NCBI GenBank assembly: GCA_964356355.1
Contig: CAYHGX010000027.1
Location: 1-11,592 of the forward strand
Direction of reading: 5' to 3'
DNA length: 11,592 nt
Origin: CAYHGX01 sp964356355
GTDB lineage: Bacteria; Patescibacteriota; Gracilibacteria; UBA1369; LOWO2-01-FULL-3
Within the stretch, counting starts at the first letter, position 1, and each line of letters starts with the position of its first letter. Shown one piece after another: positions 1 through 6,977 of the stretch. The notes under the pieces are model-generated. The model ran no database searches and was not told the DNA's origin. It saw only the letters and a program-made list of their open reading frames with translations. The position numbers and the translations under genes were made by a program.

Positions 1-1089
1 CTATGTGCAGATTACGAGCATCAGGGTGGGCCTAGCTGCCGAGGGAGGAAAGCCCGCGGATTTTGTGCTGAGAATAATGATTACCGATATTACCATGCGC
101 AAGAAGGCGGATGAGGATCTTAAAAAAGCGTACACGCAGCTGAAAGAGACGGAGCAGAAACTGATACAATCAGAAAAGATGGCCGCCGTGGGGCGTTTTT
201 CGGGGTCGGGATTGCGCATGAGGAGAATGAAATCCAGGAGCTCGCGTGGTACTCCAGCAGCTTCGAGCTGGTCGGCCCCAGGTTTGCTGATGCCAGGCTT
301 ATGGGACTTGAAAATATAGGCGCTCAACATTTCCAAAAGCAGAGATCCAGAAGAGTAAACATCATTATAGGCCTGTGCCATACGGCCATCGTGGAGGGCC
401 GGGTCGAGACTAAGTTCTGGGCCCCAGGCCCTAAATTCAAGCCCAGGATGGGCTTTGGACATGTTAATGCCCGGCTCGCGGCCGATGAAGCGACTGAGGC
501 CGAGGTCGATCAATACTGTTTCGCGAGTTTGTGCGTTAATCAGGGCATTTACAACGCTAATGTCTCCGTGGGTAATGCCGTGTTGGTGGCACTGAGCCTC
601 ACCGAGGAGAACCTGTTCAAAAATCTCCAAAATTGTAGAAAGGGGGATGGTGGGGCCATGGTTTTCAATGAGCCACTTATGCAATTCCATGGAGGAATCA
701 TAGAGAGGAAGCTCGAGCCATTTAAAGACATTGTTGAATCTGAGCCAGTCGGATTCGCCGACTGGGATGGATTTTTCGTGATCGGCGAGAGCGACGGCCA
801 AATGATCTGAGCGGACTGCCTGTGCGCGTAAATGGCGATGTTTTCCAACTTCATTTTCAAAGGATCTAGCAGGAAGAGAATCCATTTGCTCCTCCTTTTT
901 GACGTTGACCAATCGACGATGCACCTTGACTGCTAAATCTCTGGGAACAGGATTTGTGGCTCCAGTAATGCCATAAACGGCAGCTACATTACCGGCTCCG
1001 AGACGGCGAGCTTTTCCACCATAGGGATCAATAACGTGTTCTTTTACATCAAGCGGAATTTCGCGGGGTATGCCGAGGCCTTCGAACAT
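1..1089 (-). CDS. Protein-kinase-like (Ser/Thr kinase fold) protein, 3' end chimeric
   Basis: Residues 1-303 read as a eukaryotic-like protein kinase. There is a Gly-rich loop LGAGNVAAVY at 30-39, the ATP-binding Lys in AVK (K55) and a likely helix-C Glu near 78-80. The catalytic loop is HGDISVVN at 174-181 (Asp176, Asn181), with DLG in place of DFG at 195-197, GPE in place of APE at 223-225, DVYSSG at 243-248, and the closing Arg in NPDPEKRPT (R299). HGD instead of HRD makes it a non-RD kinase. No transmembrane segment is visible, so it is probably cytosolic and phosphorylates proteins or a small molecule; the substrate is unknown. The ORF runs on to base 1, but residues 304-362 (bases 1-180) are only the antisense of the histidine-kinase fragment, so the native C-terminus is missing. 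The ATG lies 18 bases after the stop of the metalloprotease gene, so the two are probably one operon. No Shine-Dalgarno is seen. Confidence 0.75.
   Translation of the reverse strand: MFEGLGIPREIPLDVKEHVIDPYGGKARRLGAGNVAAVYGITGATNPVPRDLAVKVHRRLVNVKKEEQMDSLPARSFENEVGKHRHLRAQAVRSDHLAVALADHEKSIPVGESDWLRFNNVFKWLELPLYDSSMELHKWLIENHGPTIPLSTILEIFEQVLLGEAQCHQHGITHGDISVVNALINAQTRETVLIDLGLSRFIGREPGINMSKAHPGLEFRAWGPELSLDPALHDGRMAQAYNDVYSSGSLLLEMLSAYIFKSHKPGISKPGADQLEAAGVPRELLDFILLMRNPDPEKRPTAAIFSDCISFCSVSFSCVYAFLRSSSAFLRMVISVIIILSTKSAGFPPSAARPTLMLVICT
2..205 (+). pseudogene. Fragment of a PAS-domain sensor histidine kinase, cut at both ends
   Basis: The plus frame starting at base 2 reads as the end of a PAS domain ('ITDITMRKKADEDL'), then a short coiled coil, then the entry to a histidine-kinase dimerisation domain ('LIQSEKMAAVGRF'). 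In this family GRF is normally followed by an H-box such as 'AxGxAHEINNPL'. Here the similarity stops within a few codons and the frame runs on, antisense to a protein-kinase gene, to a stop at 317-319. The 5' end lies outside the window. Such proteins phosphorylate a response regulator after sensing a signal, but this piece lacks the phospho-acceptor His and the ATPase domain. It is either a remnant left by rearrangement or a misjoined contig end. The histidine-kinase identity is fairly secure; its belonging to this genome is not. Confidence 0.6.
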
Positions 1090-1107
1090 GGGGCATTGAA
1101 TTAGGTG

Positions 1108-2103
1108 CTACAAATCTACTTTAGGAAGATCCCTGTTTACGTAAGGGTAAACAGGATTGTTGAAAGCTTGAAGGGTGCAATTTAGAATTTGTTCCTGCTG
1201 TGGTGAGAAGCCCAAGGGGACGTCCGGATCACAATGAAAATAATCCATGACATTGGCGGGAGCCTTGAAGCCACATGAATCAAGGCAGCCTACATAGCAG
1301 ACCCCACCTTCATTTTCATCGTCATTGTCATCTTCAACTGATGTCGCGACGGGATATGGCGACCAATCATTCATTGTAATGTCGCAAATTTCAAAGTAAT
1401 CAAGGGTATCTGAGAGCCCATCTCCTTTGCCGTCCGGATGAAATGGATGTTTTAATTCGAGCAGATGGCCGATTTCGTGAGCAATATCACTCGAAGTACT
1501 GGCATATCCATTTTTCCTCTTCCATGGATCCTTATAATCCGAGTTAGCGTAGTAAATGAATGGGGCCGTACTTCCTGCCAATCCATCATTCTCATTTGTT
1601 TTGGGAAAATAGAAGACGGGAAATCCTGCTGCGCTGGAAAAAGAATCCATGAATTGACGACTTAATCGAAGGTCGAAATTTTCCTTGCCATCATCTTCGT
1701 TCATGGATTCTATAAATTCGGGCACTCCGTTGTCCTTCATTTCTGTAATTCCTGCAGGATAAAAGGTAACATCCAGAGGTTCGAATGCATAATTTAACGC
1801 TGCCAAATCGCGCCGGATGCCAGCTCTGATATCCTTAATTTCTACACCTTCGTAATAAAGGATGTTGAAATGCAGTGGTATTCTTGTACTTTCAAGTGTG
1901 GGCGTTGTGGAATTTCTAGCTGGATGATAGCAACTGCTTAAAGGTACTCCGTCGTCGTAAAAGGCCTGGGTATCTTCCGGATTGTTTGAAAAATCGTATT
2001 CTGGTGCGCCTAAACACGGAGAAGGCTTTTCGCAGCCGCTCAAAGCTGCTACTAAACCCACTGACATGGCGAGATCCAAGGTGTGTCCGCTTGGGATTTT
2101 CAT
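1108..2103 (-). CDS. Secreted M43 (pappalysin/cytophagalysin-like) metalloprotease lipoprotein
   Basis: This 331-aa protein begins with a type II signal peptide: a hydrophobic stretch ends in the lipobox LSGC, so Cys24 should be lipidated and the protein anchored outside the cytoplasmic membrane. The zinc site is HEIGHLLELKH (H209, E210, H213, H219), the metzincin pattern HExxHxxxxxH. A Met-turn follows at NVMDY (M286), as in peptidase family M43. GDGLSDT after the zinc motif matches the 'GDGxxDTP' region of that family. Oddly, Glu216 replaces the usual Gly of HExxHxxGxxH. An acidic run at 257-265 and several Cys (240, 269, 273, 277) suggest disulfides or a calcium site (inference). Substrate unknown. 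The stop is TAG, and the kinase gene follows after 18 bases. Fold and metal site are confident, activity less so. Confidence 0.8.
   Translation of the reverse strand: MKIPSGHTLDLAMSVGLVAALSGCEKPSPCLGAPEYDFSNNPEDTQAFYDDGVPLSSCYHPARNSTTPTLESTRIPLHFNILYYEGVEIKDIRAGIRRDLAALNYAFEPLDVTFYPAGITEMKDNGVPEFIESMNEDDGKENFDLRLSRQFMDSFSSAAGFPVFYFPKTNENDGLAGSTAPFIYYANSDYKDPWKRKNGYASTSSDIAHEIGHLLELKHPFHPDGKGDGLSDTLDYFEICDITMNDWSPYPVATSVEDDNDDENEGGVCYVGCLDSCGFKAPANVMDYFHCDPDVPLGFSPQQEQILNCTLQAFNNPVYPYVNRDLPKVDL
1132..1155. repeat. Perfect 9-bp inverted repeat near the protease stop
   Basis: CCTGTTTAC (1132-1140) and GTAAACAGG (1147-1155) are perfect complements around a 6-base loop. They lie inside the last codons of the M43 gene, about 45 bases before the kinase start. 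On the mRNA this would be a small hairpin without a U-tract, so it is not a classic terminator. It might modulate expression or stability between the two cistrons, or be a coincidence of the coding sequence. Confidence 0.45.
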
Positions 2104-2154
2104 GGTTCATACAAAAATGAACCTTACGCTAACATGTTTTCCGGCATTCGTCAA
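2104..2154 (-). promoter_or_regulatory. Promoter and candidate operator of the M43 protease gene
   Basis: On the minus strand, TTGACG (2149-2154) is followed after 17 bases by TAGCGT (2126-2131), a good -35 with a weak -10. Between this -10 and the ATG lies a perfect 7-bp inverted repeat, GGTTCAT (2104-2110) and ATGAACC (2117-2123) with a 6-base spacer. It abuts the start codon and overlaps the predicted transcription start. That position suits a repressor operator. If transcription starts further upstream, it would instead form an RNA hairpin directly before the ATG. No Shine-Dalgarno is present. Confidence 0.5.
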
Positions 2155-2177
2155 TACGCATGAGTGAGTGGTTCAGT

Positions 2178-2183
2178 TACAAT
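2178..2183 (+). promoter_or_regulatory. -10-like box of the acyltransferase gene, leaderless spacing
   Basis: TACAAT ends 6 bases before the ATG at 2190, so transcription starting at the usual distance would begin at the A of the start codon. No convincing -35 lies 16-18 bases upstream. The same 6-base spacing recurs before two other genes in the window. It also argues for 2190 over the in-frame ATG at 2160, which would place the box inside the gene. Confidence 0.4.
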
Positions 2184-2189
2184 GGCTGC

Positions 2190-3305
2190 ATGGAAAAATC
2201 TGCTGAAAATCGCTTTGCGGGATTGGATCTGATAAAAGTAATTGCTATTGCCTGGATTTGCGTTTATCACTTGCTGGATTACTATCACCATTGGCAGCTA
2301 GGGACTCTGTATGGAAGTGGCACTTACTGGGATTATTTTTCAGGGGAAGGGCGGTGGTTTTCGAACTTGATCAAAATGGGAGCCGGACTTGGGGTGATGG
2401 GAGTGAACCTTTTCATGATCGCTTCCGGGCTAGGATTGGCCATGTCCGCGAGCAGGTTGAGGGGCTTGTTTCTCGGCACTTCTTTTCGCTCGCGCTTGGT
2501 GGATTATAAAACTTTCATCGTAAAAAGACTGCTTAGAATCTTGCCCTCCTACTGGATAACGCTGGTAGTACTGTTGCTTCTGGCAATCTACCACGGACAA
2601 GCCATAAATCACTTCGATTACGCCGCGCATTTTTTGGGGATAAGCAACTTTTTCCCGCAGTACGTCATGAGTATCTCGGCACCTTTTTGGTTTATTGGAA
2701 CTATTTTGCAGCTGTATCTACTTTTCCCTCCGTTGTTCATTTTATCAAAAAAATACCCAGCCTTACTGATGGCTGGAGCCTTGCTGGCACACGTTTTTCT
2801 TGGTCCTCAACTAACCGAGACTTTCGGTGGTGGTAGGTTTTTTACCGAATATATTGTCGATTTTGTGGTAGGAATAATTATCGGAAATGCCTTAATTAAA
2901 AATCCACACATCCTTTTTTCCAGAAAATTGTTGATATTGATTTTACCCCTGGCCTTTTTGTTCTTTGTAATACTTACCAATAACGTTTATTCCTACGGAT
3001 ATTTTGGAGGCCTGATTTATCAAATCTGCGCAGCTATTTTATTCGTACTACTATTTTCGCTTGGGGGAACGGTGCTTAGCTCGGGCTTTGGGGAAAAGTT
3101 TTCAAAAACCTTATCACGGCTTTCGTCGCTGTCCTTCATCGTTTTCTTGACTCATTATACTCTAATAACAGAGCTGCTGCCGAGGGTGAATTGGAATATA
3201 CCATTTTGGGCAGTGTCAATAATATTCTTGCCATTATTTTTTATTTTTGCGCTGGGGGTAAACAAAGGCATGGGGGCTTTAAAGAAGCGGTTTTTCGTGG
3301 TATAA
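2190..3305 (+). CDS. Acyltransferase family 3 (AT3) integral membrane protein
   Basis: This 371-aa, very hydrophobic protein has about ten predicted membrane segments and the hallmarks of the AT3 (OatA/NodX-like) family. These are an N-terminal GLDLIKVIAIAWICVYH with the conserved catalytic-type His27, GVNLFMIASG near 71-80 (the family 'GvxLFFvlSG' motif), and KRLLRILPSYW ending at 122. Members transfer acyl groups, usually acetyl, across the membrane onto peptidoglycan, O-antigen or other glycans. The acceptor here cannot be read from sequence; peptidoglycan is plausible given the murein hydrolase nearby. There is no extra C-terminal SGNH domain. The start at ATG 2190 is chosen because the conserved N-terminus begins 8-10 residues later; an in-frame ATG at 2160 would add 10 residues. 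It is divergent from the M43 protease, and the next gene starts 20 bases after its TAA. Confidence 0.85.
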   Translation: MEKSAENRFAGLDLIKVIAIAWICVYHLLDYYHHWQLGTLYGSGTYWDYFSGEGRWFSNLIKMGAGLGVMGVNLFMIASGLGLAMSASRLRGLFLGTSFRSRLVDYKTFIVKRLLRILPSYWITLVVLLLLAIYHGQAINHFDYAAHFLGISNFFPQYVMSISAPFWFIGTILQLYLLFPPLFILSKKYPALLMAGALLAHVFLGPQLTETFGGGRFFTEYIVDFVVGIIIGNALIKNPHILFSRKLLILILPLAFLFFVILTNNVYSYGYFGGLIYQICAAILFVLLFSLGGTVLSSGFGEKFSKTLSRLSSLSFIVFLTHYTLITELLPRVNWNIPFWAVSIIFLPLFFIFALGVNKGMGALKKRFFVV

Positions 3306-3306
3306 T
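3301..3306 (+). promoter_or_regulatory. Consensus -10 box before the HEGIH protein gene
   Basis: A perfect TATAAT overlaps the TAA stop of the acyltransferase gene and lies 19 bases before the ATG at 3326. No matching -35 hexamer is seen at the right distance, so the downstream gene may have its own weak promoter, be read through from the acyltransferase, or both. Confidence 0.35.
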
Positions 3307-3325
3307 GAGTAGAACTCAACCATAA

Positions 3326-4350
3326 ATGGAAAATCAACAACCTTTAGACATTGAAGCCTTAAAAGAAGAAGCTATTACGGCTTTGATGGAGGATTGCGAG
3401 CCGTTTCTTGAGCCAGGGGTAGCGAATAAACGACTCGAGGGACTGAGAAATGCCAAAGTTCTTGGCCCCGCTCAACTGGTAGAAGAAGTAGAGAGGGCCA
3501 CAGGTCTTAAATTGCCCGAAGACAAAGTTGGGGGAATTATTGTTTTTGATGGAGATGATAAGCTAGGGAGAAGAGCGCTGTTGGAGGAGGTAGATTCTCC
3601 ACTTGTTGCGTACCATACGGCAGTGCACGAGGGAATCCATTTGCTGGGACCAGACTCTAGAAGAGGCGCCGATGTGTTTGAGAGGGAATACATATCTAAA
3701 TCCTTAGGGCCGAGGTGGACCACTTTGTACCTAAATGAAGAAGGGGAAGTTGTTGAGACTCAACCGATTCGACATGAAGAAAAATTATTCTGGGAAGCGG
3801 TTACGGACTTTGTGGCAGCAAAAAAAACTAGTGAAAAGTTTGGCAGTGAGGAAACGGATCGGGAATTGATTGCTGAAGGGAAGGGATTCCTGCAGAGATA
3901 TTGGATAGAGTTTTTGGTTAAGGCTCACCCCAATCCAGATGAACTTTTAAAAACACTGAAGCAGGCCCTGTATCAAGGCAGTGAAATTGAGTTTCTTAGA
4001 GTGCTGGGAGGGAGACTGGATAATCCACATGTGCCGCTTTACTATACATTGGCTGCTTATATGAAAGAGGGAGATGACGCCATAGAAGAAGGAAGAAGCG
4101 AGGACTACAATACCGCCTTGGAGAAGTGGATGACGGCGATTAGAAATCATTTTACCAATGGGGGAGCGTACAGCTTGAACATGGAGCANNNNNNNNNNNN
4201 NNNNNNNNNNNNNNNNNNNNNNNNNNNNNNNNNNNNNNNNNNNNNNNNNNNNNNNNNNNNNNNNNNNNNNNNNNNNNNNNNNNNNNNNCGGCGATTAGAA
4301 ATCATTTTACCAATGGGGGAGCGTACAGCTTGAACATGGAGCACTTTTAA
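3326..4350 (+). CDS. HExxH metallopeptidase-like protein (gluzincin pattern), interrupted by assembly gap
   Basis: The gene is open up to the N-gap at 4189. The 55 bases before the gap recur right after it, so collapsing the duplicate and the Ns restores a frame ending MEHF and TAA at 4348-4350, a protein of 289 aa. It carries VHEGIHLL (H101, E102, H105), a zinc-binding active-site motif. About 50 residues later comes FWEAVTDF, with Glu157 as a possible third zinc ligand and Asp161 in the ExxxD arrangement of gluzincins. There is no signal peptide or membrane segment and the protein is rich in Glu and Lys, so it is probably cytosolic. Family and substrate are not recognised. It follows the acyltransferase gene by 20 bases, and its stop lies 7 bases from that of the convergent lipoprotein gene. 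Confidence 0.7.
4134..4343. other. Assembly gap 1: 100 N between two identical 55-bp copies
   Basis: Bases 4134-4188 and 4289-4343 are identical and flank exactly 100 Ns (4189-4288). A 55-base overlap at both contig ends is what a de Bruijn assembler with k=55 leaves when a scaffolder inserts a fixed-size gap instead of merging. Collapsing the copies repairs the reading frame of the gene above, which supports an artefact rather than a biological repeat. Confidence 0.9.
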
Positions 4351-4357
4351 ATGAGGC

Positions 4358-4711
4358 TTACCATTGGCCTGCCTGTACTTCACAGTCGGCTTTAATGTTG
4401 AGCTTATCAGTGCCATCTAGGGCTGCAGCCATCTTATCGCTTATGGGCAATGATCCTTCTTCCCTAACCTGCCAGCAATCAGCCTCTAACGAGGCCACTG
4501 GAACACCGTCCCTCTTAATATCACAAAGGATACCATCCACATCGCTTGGTGAATTGATGCAGAAATCGACCATGGCTTTTGTTTTGTCTGCCACACTTTC
4601 AACTGCAACATGATCAGTAGAATTATTTGCTTCGGGGGCACTACAGGCACCAAGAGCGGCGGTGAGTACCAGGGCTTCGGCTCCTTTTTTAAATACTTCT
4701 GCGATTTTCAT
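4358..4711 (-). CDS. Small lipoprotein of unknown function, 117 aa
   Basis: The N-terminus has Lys residues, a hydrophobic stretch and a lipobox LGAC with lipidated Cys23, followed by a polar Ser/Asn-rich linker. This marks it as an extracytoplasmic lipoprotein. The mature part has four Cys (in FCIN, ILCDI, DCW and DCE contexts), an even number that suggests two disulfides. No family is recognised. Ends at TAA (4358-4360), 7 bases from the stop of the convergent HEGIH gene. It has its own strong promoter upstream, paired with that of the divergent murein-hydrolase-like gene. That suggests co-regulation and perhaps an accessory or inhibitory role towards that envelope protein (inference). Confidence 0.7.
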   Translation of the reverse strand: MKIAEVFKKGAEALVLTAALGACSAPEANNSTDHVAVESVADKTKAMVDFCINSPSDVDGILCDIKRDGVPVASLEADCWQVREEGSLPISDKMAAALDGTDKLNIKADCEVQAGQW

Positions 4712-4737
4712 TTGTAAACCTGTTAATCAACTTAATT

Positions 4738-4766
4738 ACTATACCAACAATGACCGACCTCGTCAA
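4738..4766 (-). promoter_or_regulatory. Sigma-70-type promoter of the small lipoprotein gene
   Basis: On the minus strand, TTGACG (4761-4766), a 17-base spacer and TATAGT (4738-4743), giving a leader of about 20 bases before the ATG at 4711. There is no Shine-Dalgarno. Its -35 forms a GTCAAT/ATTGAC inverted repeat (4762-4767 and 4772-4777) with the -35 of the divergent promoter. Confidence 0.7.
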
Positions 4767-4772
4767 TAGGCA

Positions 4773-4801
4773 TTGACACGCCTCTTACTTAGTGTCATAA
4801 T
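4773..4801 (+). promoter_or_regulatory. Sigma-70-type promoter of the large murein-hydrolase-like gene
   Basis: A perfect TTGACA (4773-4778), a 17-base spacer and CATAAT (4796-4801). Transcription should begin near 4808, upstream of the ATG at 4825. The two divergent -35 boxes are only 6 bases apart, so the two polymerases would compete or share a regulator. Confidence 0.7.
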
Positions 4802-4824
4802 TCTGCCTTATATATATTTCATCT

Positions 4825-6912
4825 ATGCGGGAAAATCCCTTATTGAGAGGACTATCTGCCTTATTTGTCCCTCGAGGAGAAGATGGTCGAGAAATCGAAA
4901 GAATGGACAACAACGAAGTAGCCGACAGCGGCGAAGCACTTGTAATGACCAGGCGCACTGCCATGCGGGCCCTCTTGGCTTTGGCGGTGGTAGGATCAGT
5001 ATCTGGCTGCAAAAATGGCCCTGAAAATGGCAAAAATCCGAATAAAAAAAGGATTACCTCAGAGATGCCAGAGCTGGACGAAAATGCTTTAACGAACCAA
5101 AGAATTTTGGTTTATTTGGCTGCGTACACAAAGTTAACAAAGACTCAGATACTGCTGGTGGATCAGAACTTTGGTATTATTGGAGGGGGACCGATCGAAA
5201 TTCCTAGAGAGATACTAGCTTTGCCTACGGAAGCAAGAATTACAGCTTATCAGGAGTGGATTAATGGTCAAAGGAAAGGGGCTAAAACCAAATACCCTGG
5301 AATAAATTTTGATCTGGCACCGGGAAGGCCAGACGCCGAAGAACCGGAATTAATCAGTCTGCGTGGGGCTCTAAATATCAATGGTACCAACCGTACCTAT
5401 TTTGGATCGGTAGCGGCAAATGCCGAGGAAGGTGGCAAATTTGATTTGGTAAAAAGATCTTTAGCCAGCTCCGAACTTCCTGCCGGATTGCAAAAATTAA
5501 TACTGGGGATTCCTGGTGTGGAATCAGGCTATTCTACAGAAATCCCAAACAGTAGCACCAATGCGGTGGGGCCGTGGCAAGTGATGGATGGACTGGGTGA
5601 ACAATTGGGACTTCTTAAACCGCCTCAGAAAGCTGTATATGGAAACAAGCGAACAAGAAGGGGGCGAAGAACTATAACCACTAGGGTGCTAAAAAAACCT
5701 GCCACTTCAGGGTTTGATCATCGCAAAAATTTTGAGAAAACTACTGCTAAAATAGTAGGTCACTTCAAAAGTCAGTATGCATATTTCAAAAATCTACCTG
5801 CTGTAAAGAACGTGATGAGTAAGTATGGATTAAGTGAGGAAGACTTTGTTTTCCCGCTGGTTATTGACTCTTATCATGCAGGAATGGGTACGGTGGGAGG
5901 CATGGTGAAATGGTTTAATGCGCGTGAAGAGGAGATGAAGGCTGCGGTAGAGGAAAGATTTGGAAAACCTCCATACGGACAGGATATTTACAGTTTTATG
6001 AGCTACAAATTCATGAATGAAGGTGGCAATAAAAATTATTTCAGACGATCCAGGGATTATTATGCACAGGTTGCGGCGATGGCGGAACTACTCACTCGTG
6101 CGGCGAATGGCAAAGAGGTAGAGACAGAGTGGCCTGGGGAATATGCGCCTCCGTCAGGAGAAGTGGTGGACGAGGTGCCTGTGGCAAAGACACCCAACAA
6201 CAAAATTAGCTACGATGAAACGGGTGAGCTCAAACAAGAGCTTTTAGATAGTGATATTGATTTGAAAGTTACTGCATTTAAGCTAAGCGAAAAGGCGAAG
6301 TTACGAGAAAAGTTGAATCCGGATCTCCGGGCCTGGGCTGAAAGAAAAAGGATGAAGCCAATGAAGGATATGGCCGAGCTTGATGCTAGAAGCCAAAAAG
6401 AGGGTTTTAAAACTTTGAGTGAAAACAGTTCACAGTACAGATTAAGAGGAGTAGGAAATGGTGAAGGCGGTTCTAAAAACAACATGGATTATGCGCGAGT
6501 ATATCAACATGTGGAGGAGATGATTAATGATGCTGCCGAAGAGGTGAACCGAGTGGCTCATGAGGCCGGGTTGCCTACGAGGTACAGTTTGCGCTTGATT
6601 GTGACAGGTGCGGCAAGAACTGAAGCCTACCAGAAGGCTTTGAAGGCGGCTAATGCCTCCAATGTTTGGTCGTCACATACGCTGGGTAACTCAGTGGATA
6701 TAAGCTGGTTAAGGTGCGATATCATCGATACCAAAACCAATAACTTCACGATGTTGATCCGTAATGATGAGCTGGATAAGAAGCTAAAATTGGGTGCACT
6801 GCTAGAAGCGGCCTTGGGAAGATTCTTGATTGATGCAAATGCGAAGGATCGGACGATGGCCTTGCAGGAGAGCAAAGGTGCTTCAACTTTTCATACGATG
6901 GTGCTGAAGTAA
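4825..6912 (+). CDS. Two-domain murein hydrolase lipoprotein: lytic transglycosylase-like plus M15/DUF5715-like peptidase
   Basis: Residues 47-62 form a lipoprotein signal ending in VSGC (Cys62), preceded by MTRRTAMR, which resembles a twin-arginine motif. The N-terminal extension is long, so ATG 4903 (residue 27) is an alternative start, although the promoter supports 4825. Residues about 225-430 look like a lytic transglycosylase: GVESGY with putative catalytic Glu233, NAVGPWQVM (W251), DSYHAGMGTV near 348-357 and a closing YYAQVAAMAELL. The C-terminus (about 585-695) matches M15/DUF5715-type zinc peptidases: LIVTGAARTEAYQ (R598), SSHTLGNSVDI with H618 and D625, and FHTMVLK with H690 as likely third zinc ligand. 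Together these would cut both the glycan and the peptide parts of peptidoglycan outside the membrane. A basic insertion lies near 272-295. Domain assignments come from motifs; activity is inferred. Confidence 0.75.
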   Translation: MRENPLLRGLSALFVPRGEDGREIERMDNNEVADSGEALVMTRRTAMRALLALAVVGSVSGCKNGPENGKNPNKKRITSEMPELDENALTNQRILVYLAAYTKLTKTQILLVDQNFGIIGGGPIEIPREILALPTEARITAYQEWINGQRKGAKTKYPGINFDLAPGRPDAEEPELISLRGALNINGTNRTYFGSVAANAEEGGKFDLVKRSLASSELPAGLQKLILGIPGVESGYSTEIPNSSTNAVGPWQVMDGLGEQLGLLKPPQKAVYGNKRTRRGRRTITTRVLKKPATSGFDHRKNFEKTTAKIVGHFKSQYAYFKNLPAVKNVMSKYGLSEEDFVFPLVIDSYHAGMGTVGGMVKWFNAREEEMKAAVEERFGKPPYGQDIYSFMSYKFMNEGGNKNYFRRSRDYYAQVAAMAELLTRAANGKEVETEWPGEYAPPSGEVVDEVPVAKTPNNKISYDETGELKQELLDSDIDLKVTAFKLSEKAKLREKLNPDLRAWAERKRMKPMKDMAELDARSQKEGFKTLSENSSQYRLRGVGNGEGGSKNNMDYARVYQHVEEMINDAAEEVNRVAHEAGLPTRYSLRLIVTGAARTEAYQKALKAANASNVWSSHTLGNSVDISWLRCDIIDTKTNNFTMLIRNDELDKKLKLGALLEAALGRFLIDANAKDRTMALQESKGASTFHTMVLK

Positions 6913-6977
6913 CTTTGGTTTGCAAATCTCTGAGGGTGGGGCTATTTTAGCGTACTAAAAGTTAATAAACTATACAT

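Noticed and set aside
1..180. Residues 304-362 of the kinase reading frame as a real C-terminal hydrophobic tail
   Set aside because: They are the exact antisense of a convincing histidine-kinase coding segment and match nothing in protein kinases.
301..860. Long open frames antisense to the kinase gene (301-810 on plus) and in another minus frame (549-860)
   Set aside because: They overlap a minus-strand frame with a full set of kinase motifs and show no protein family features of their own.
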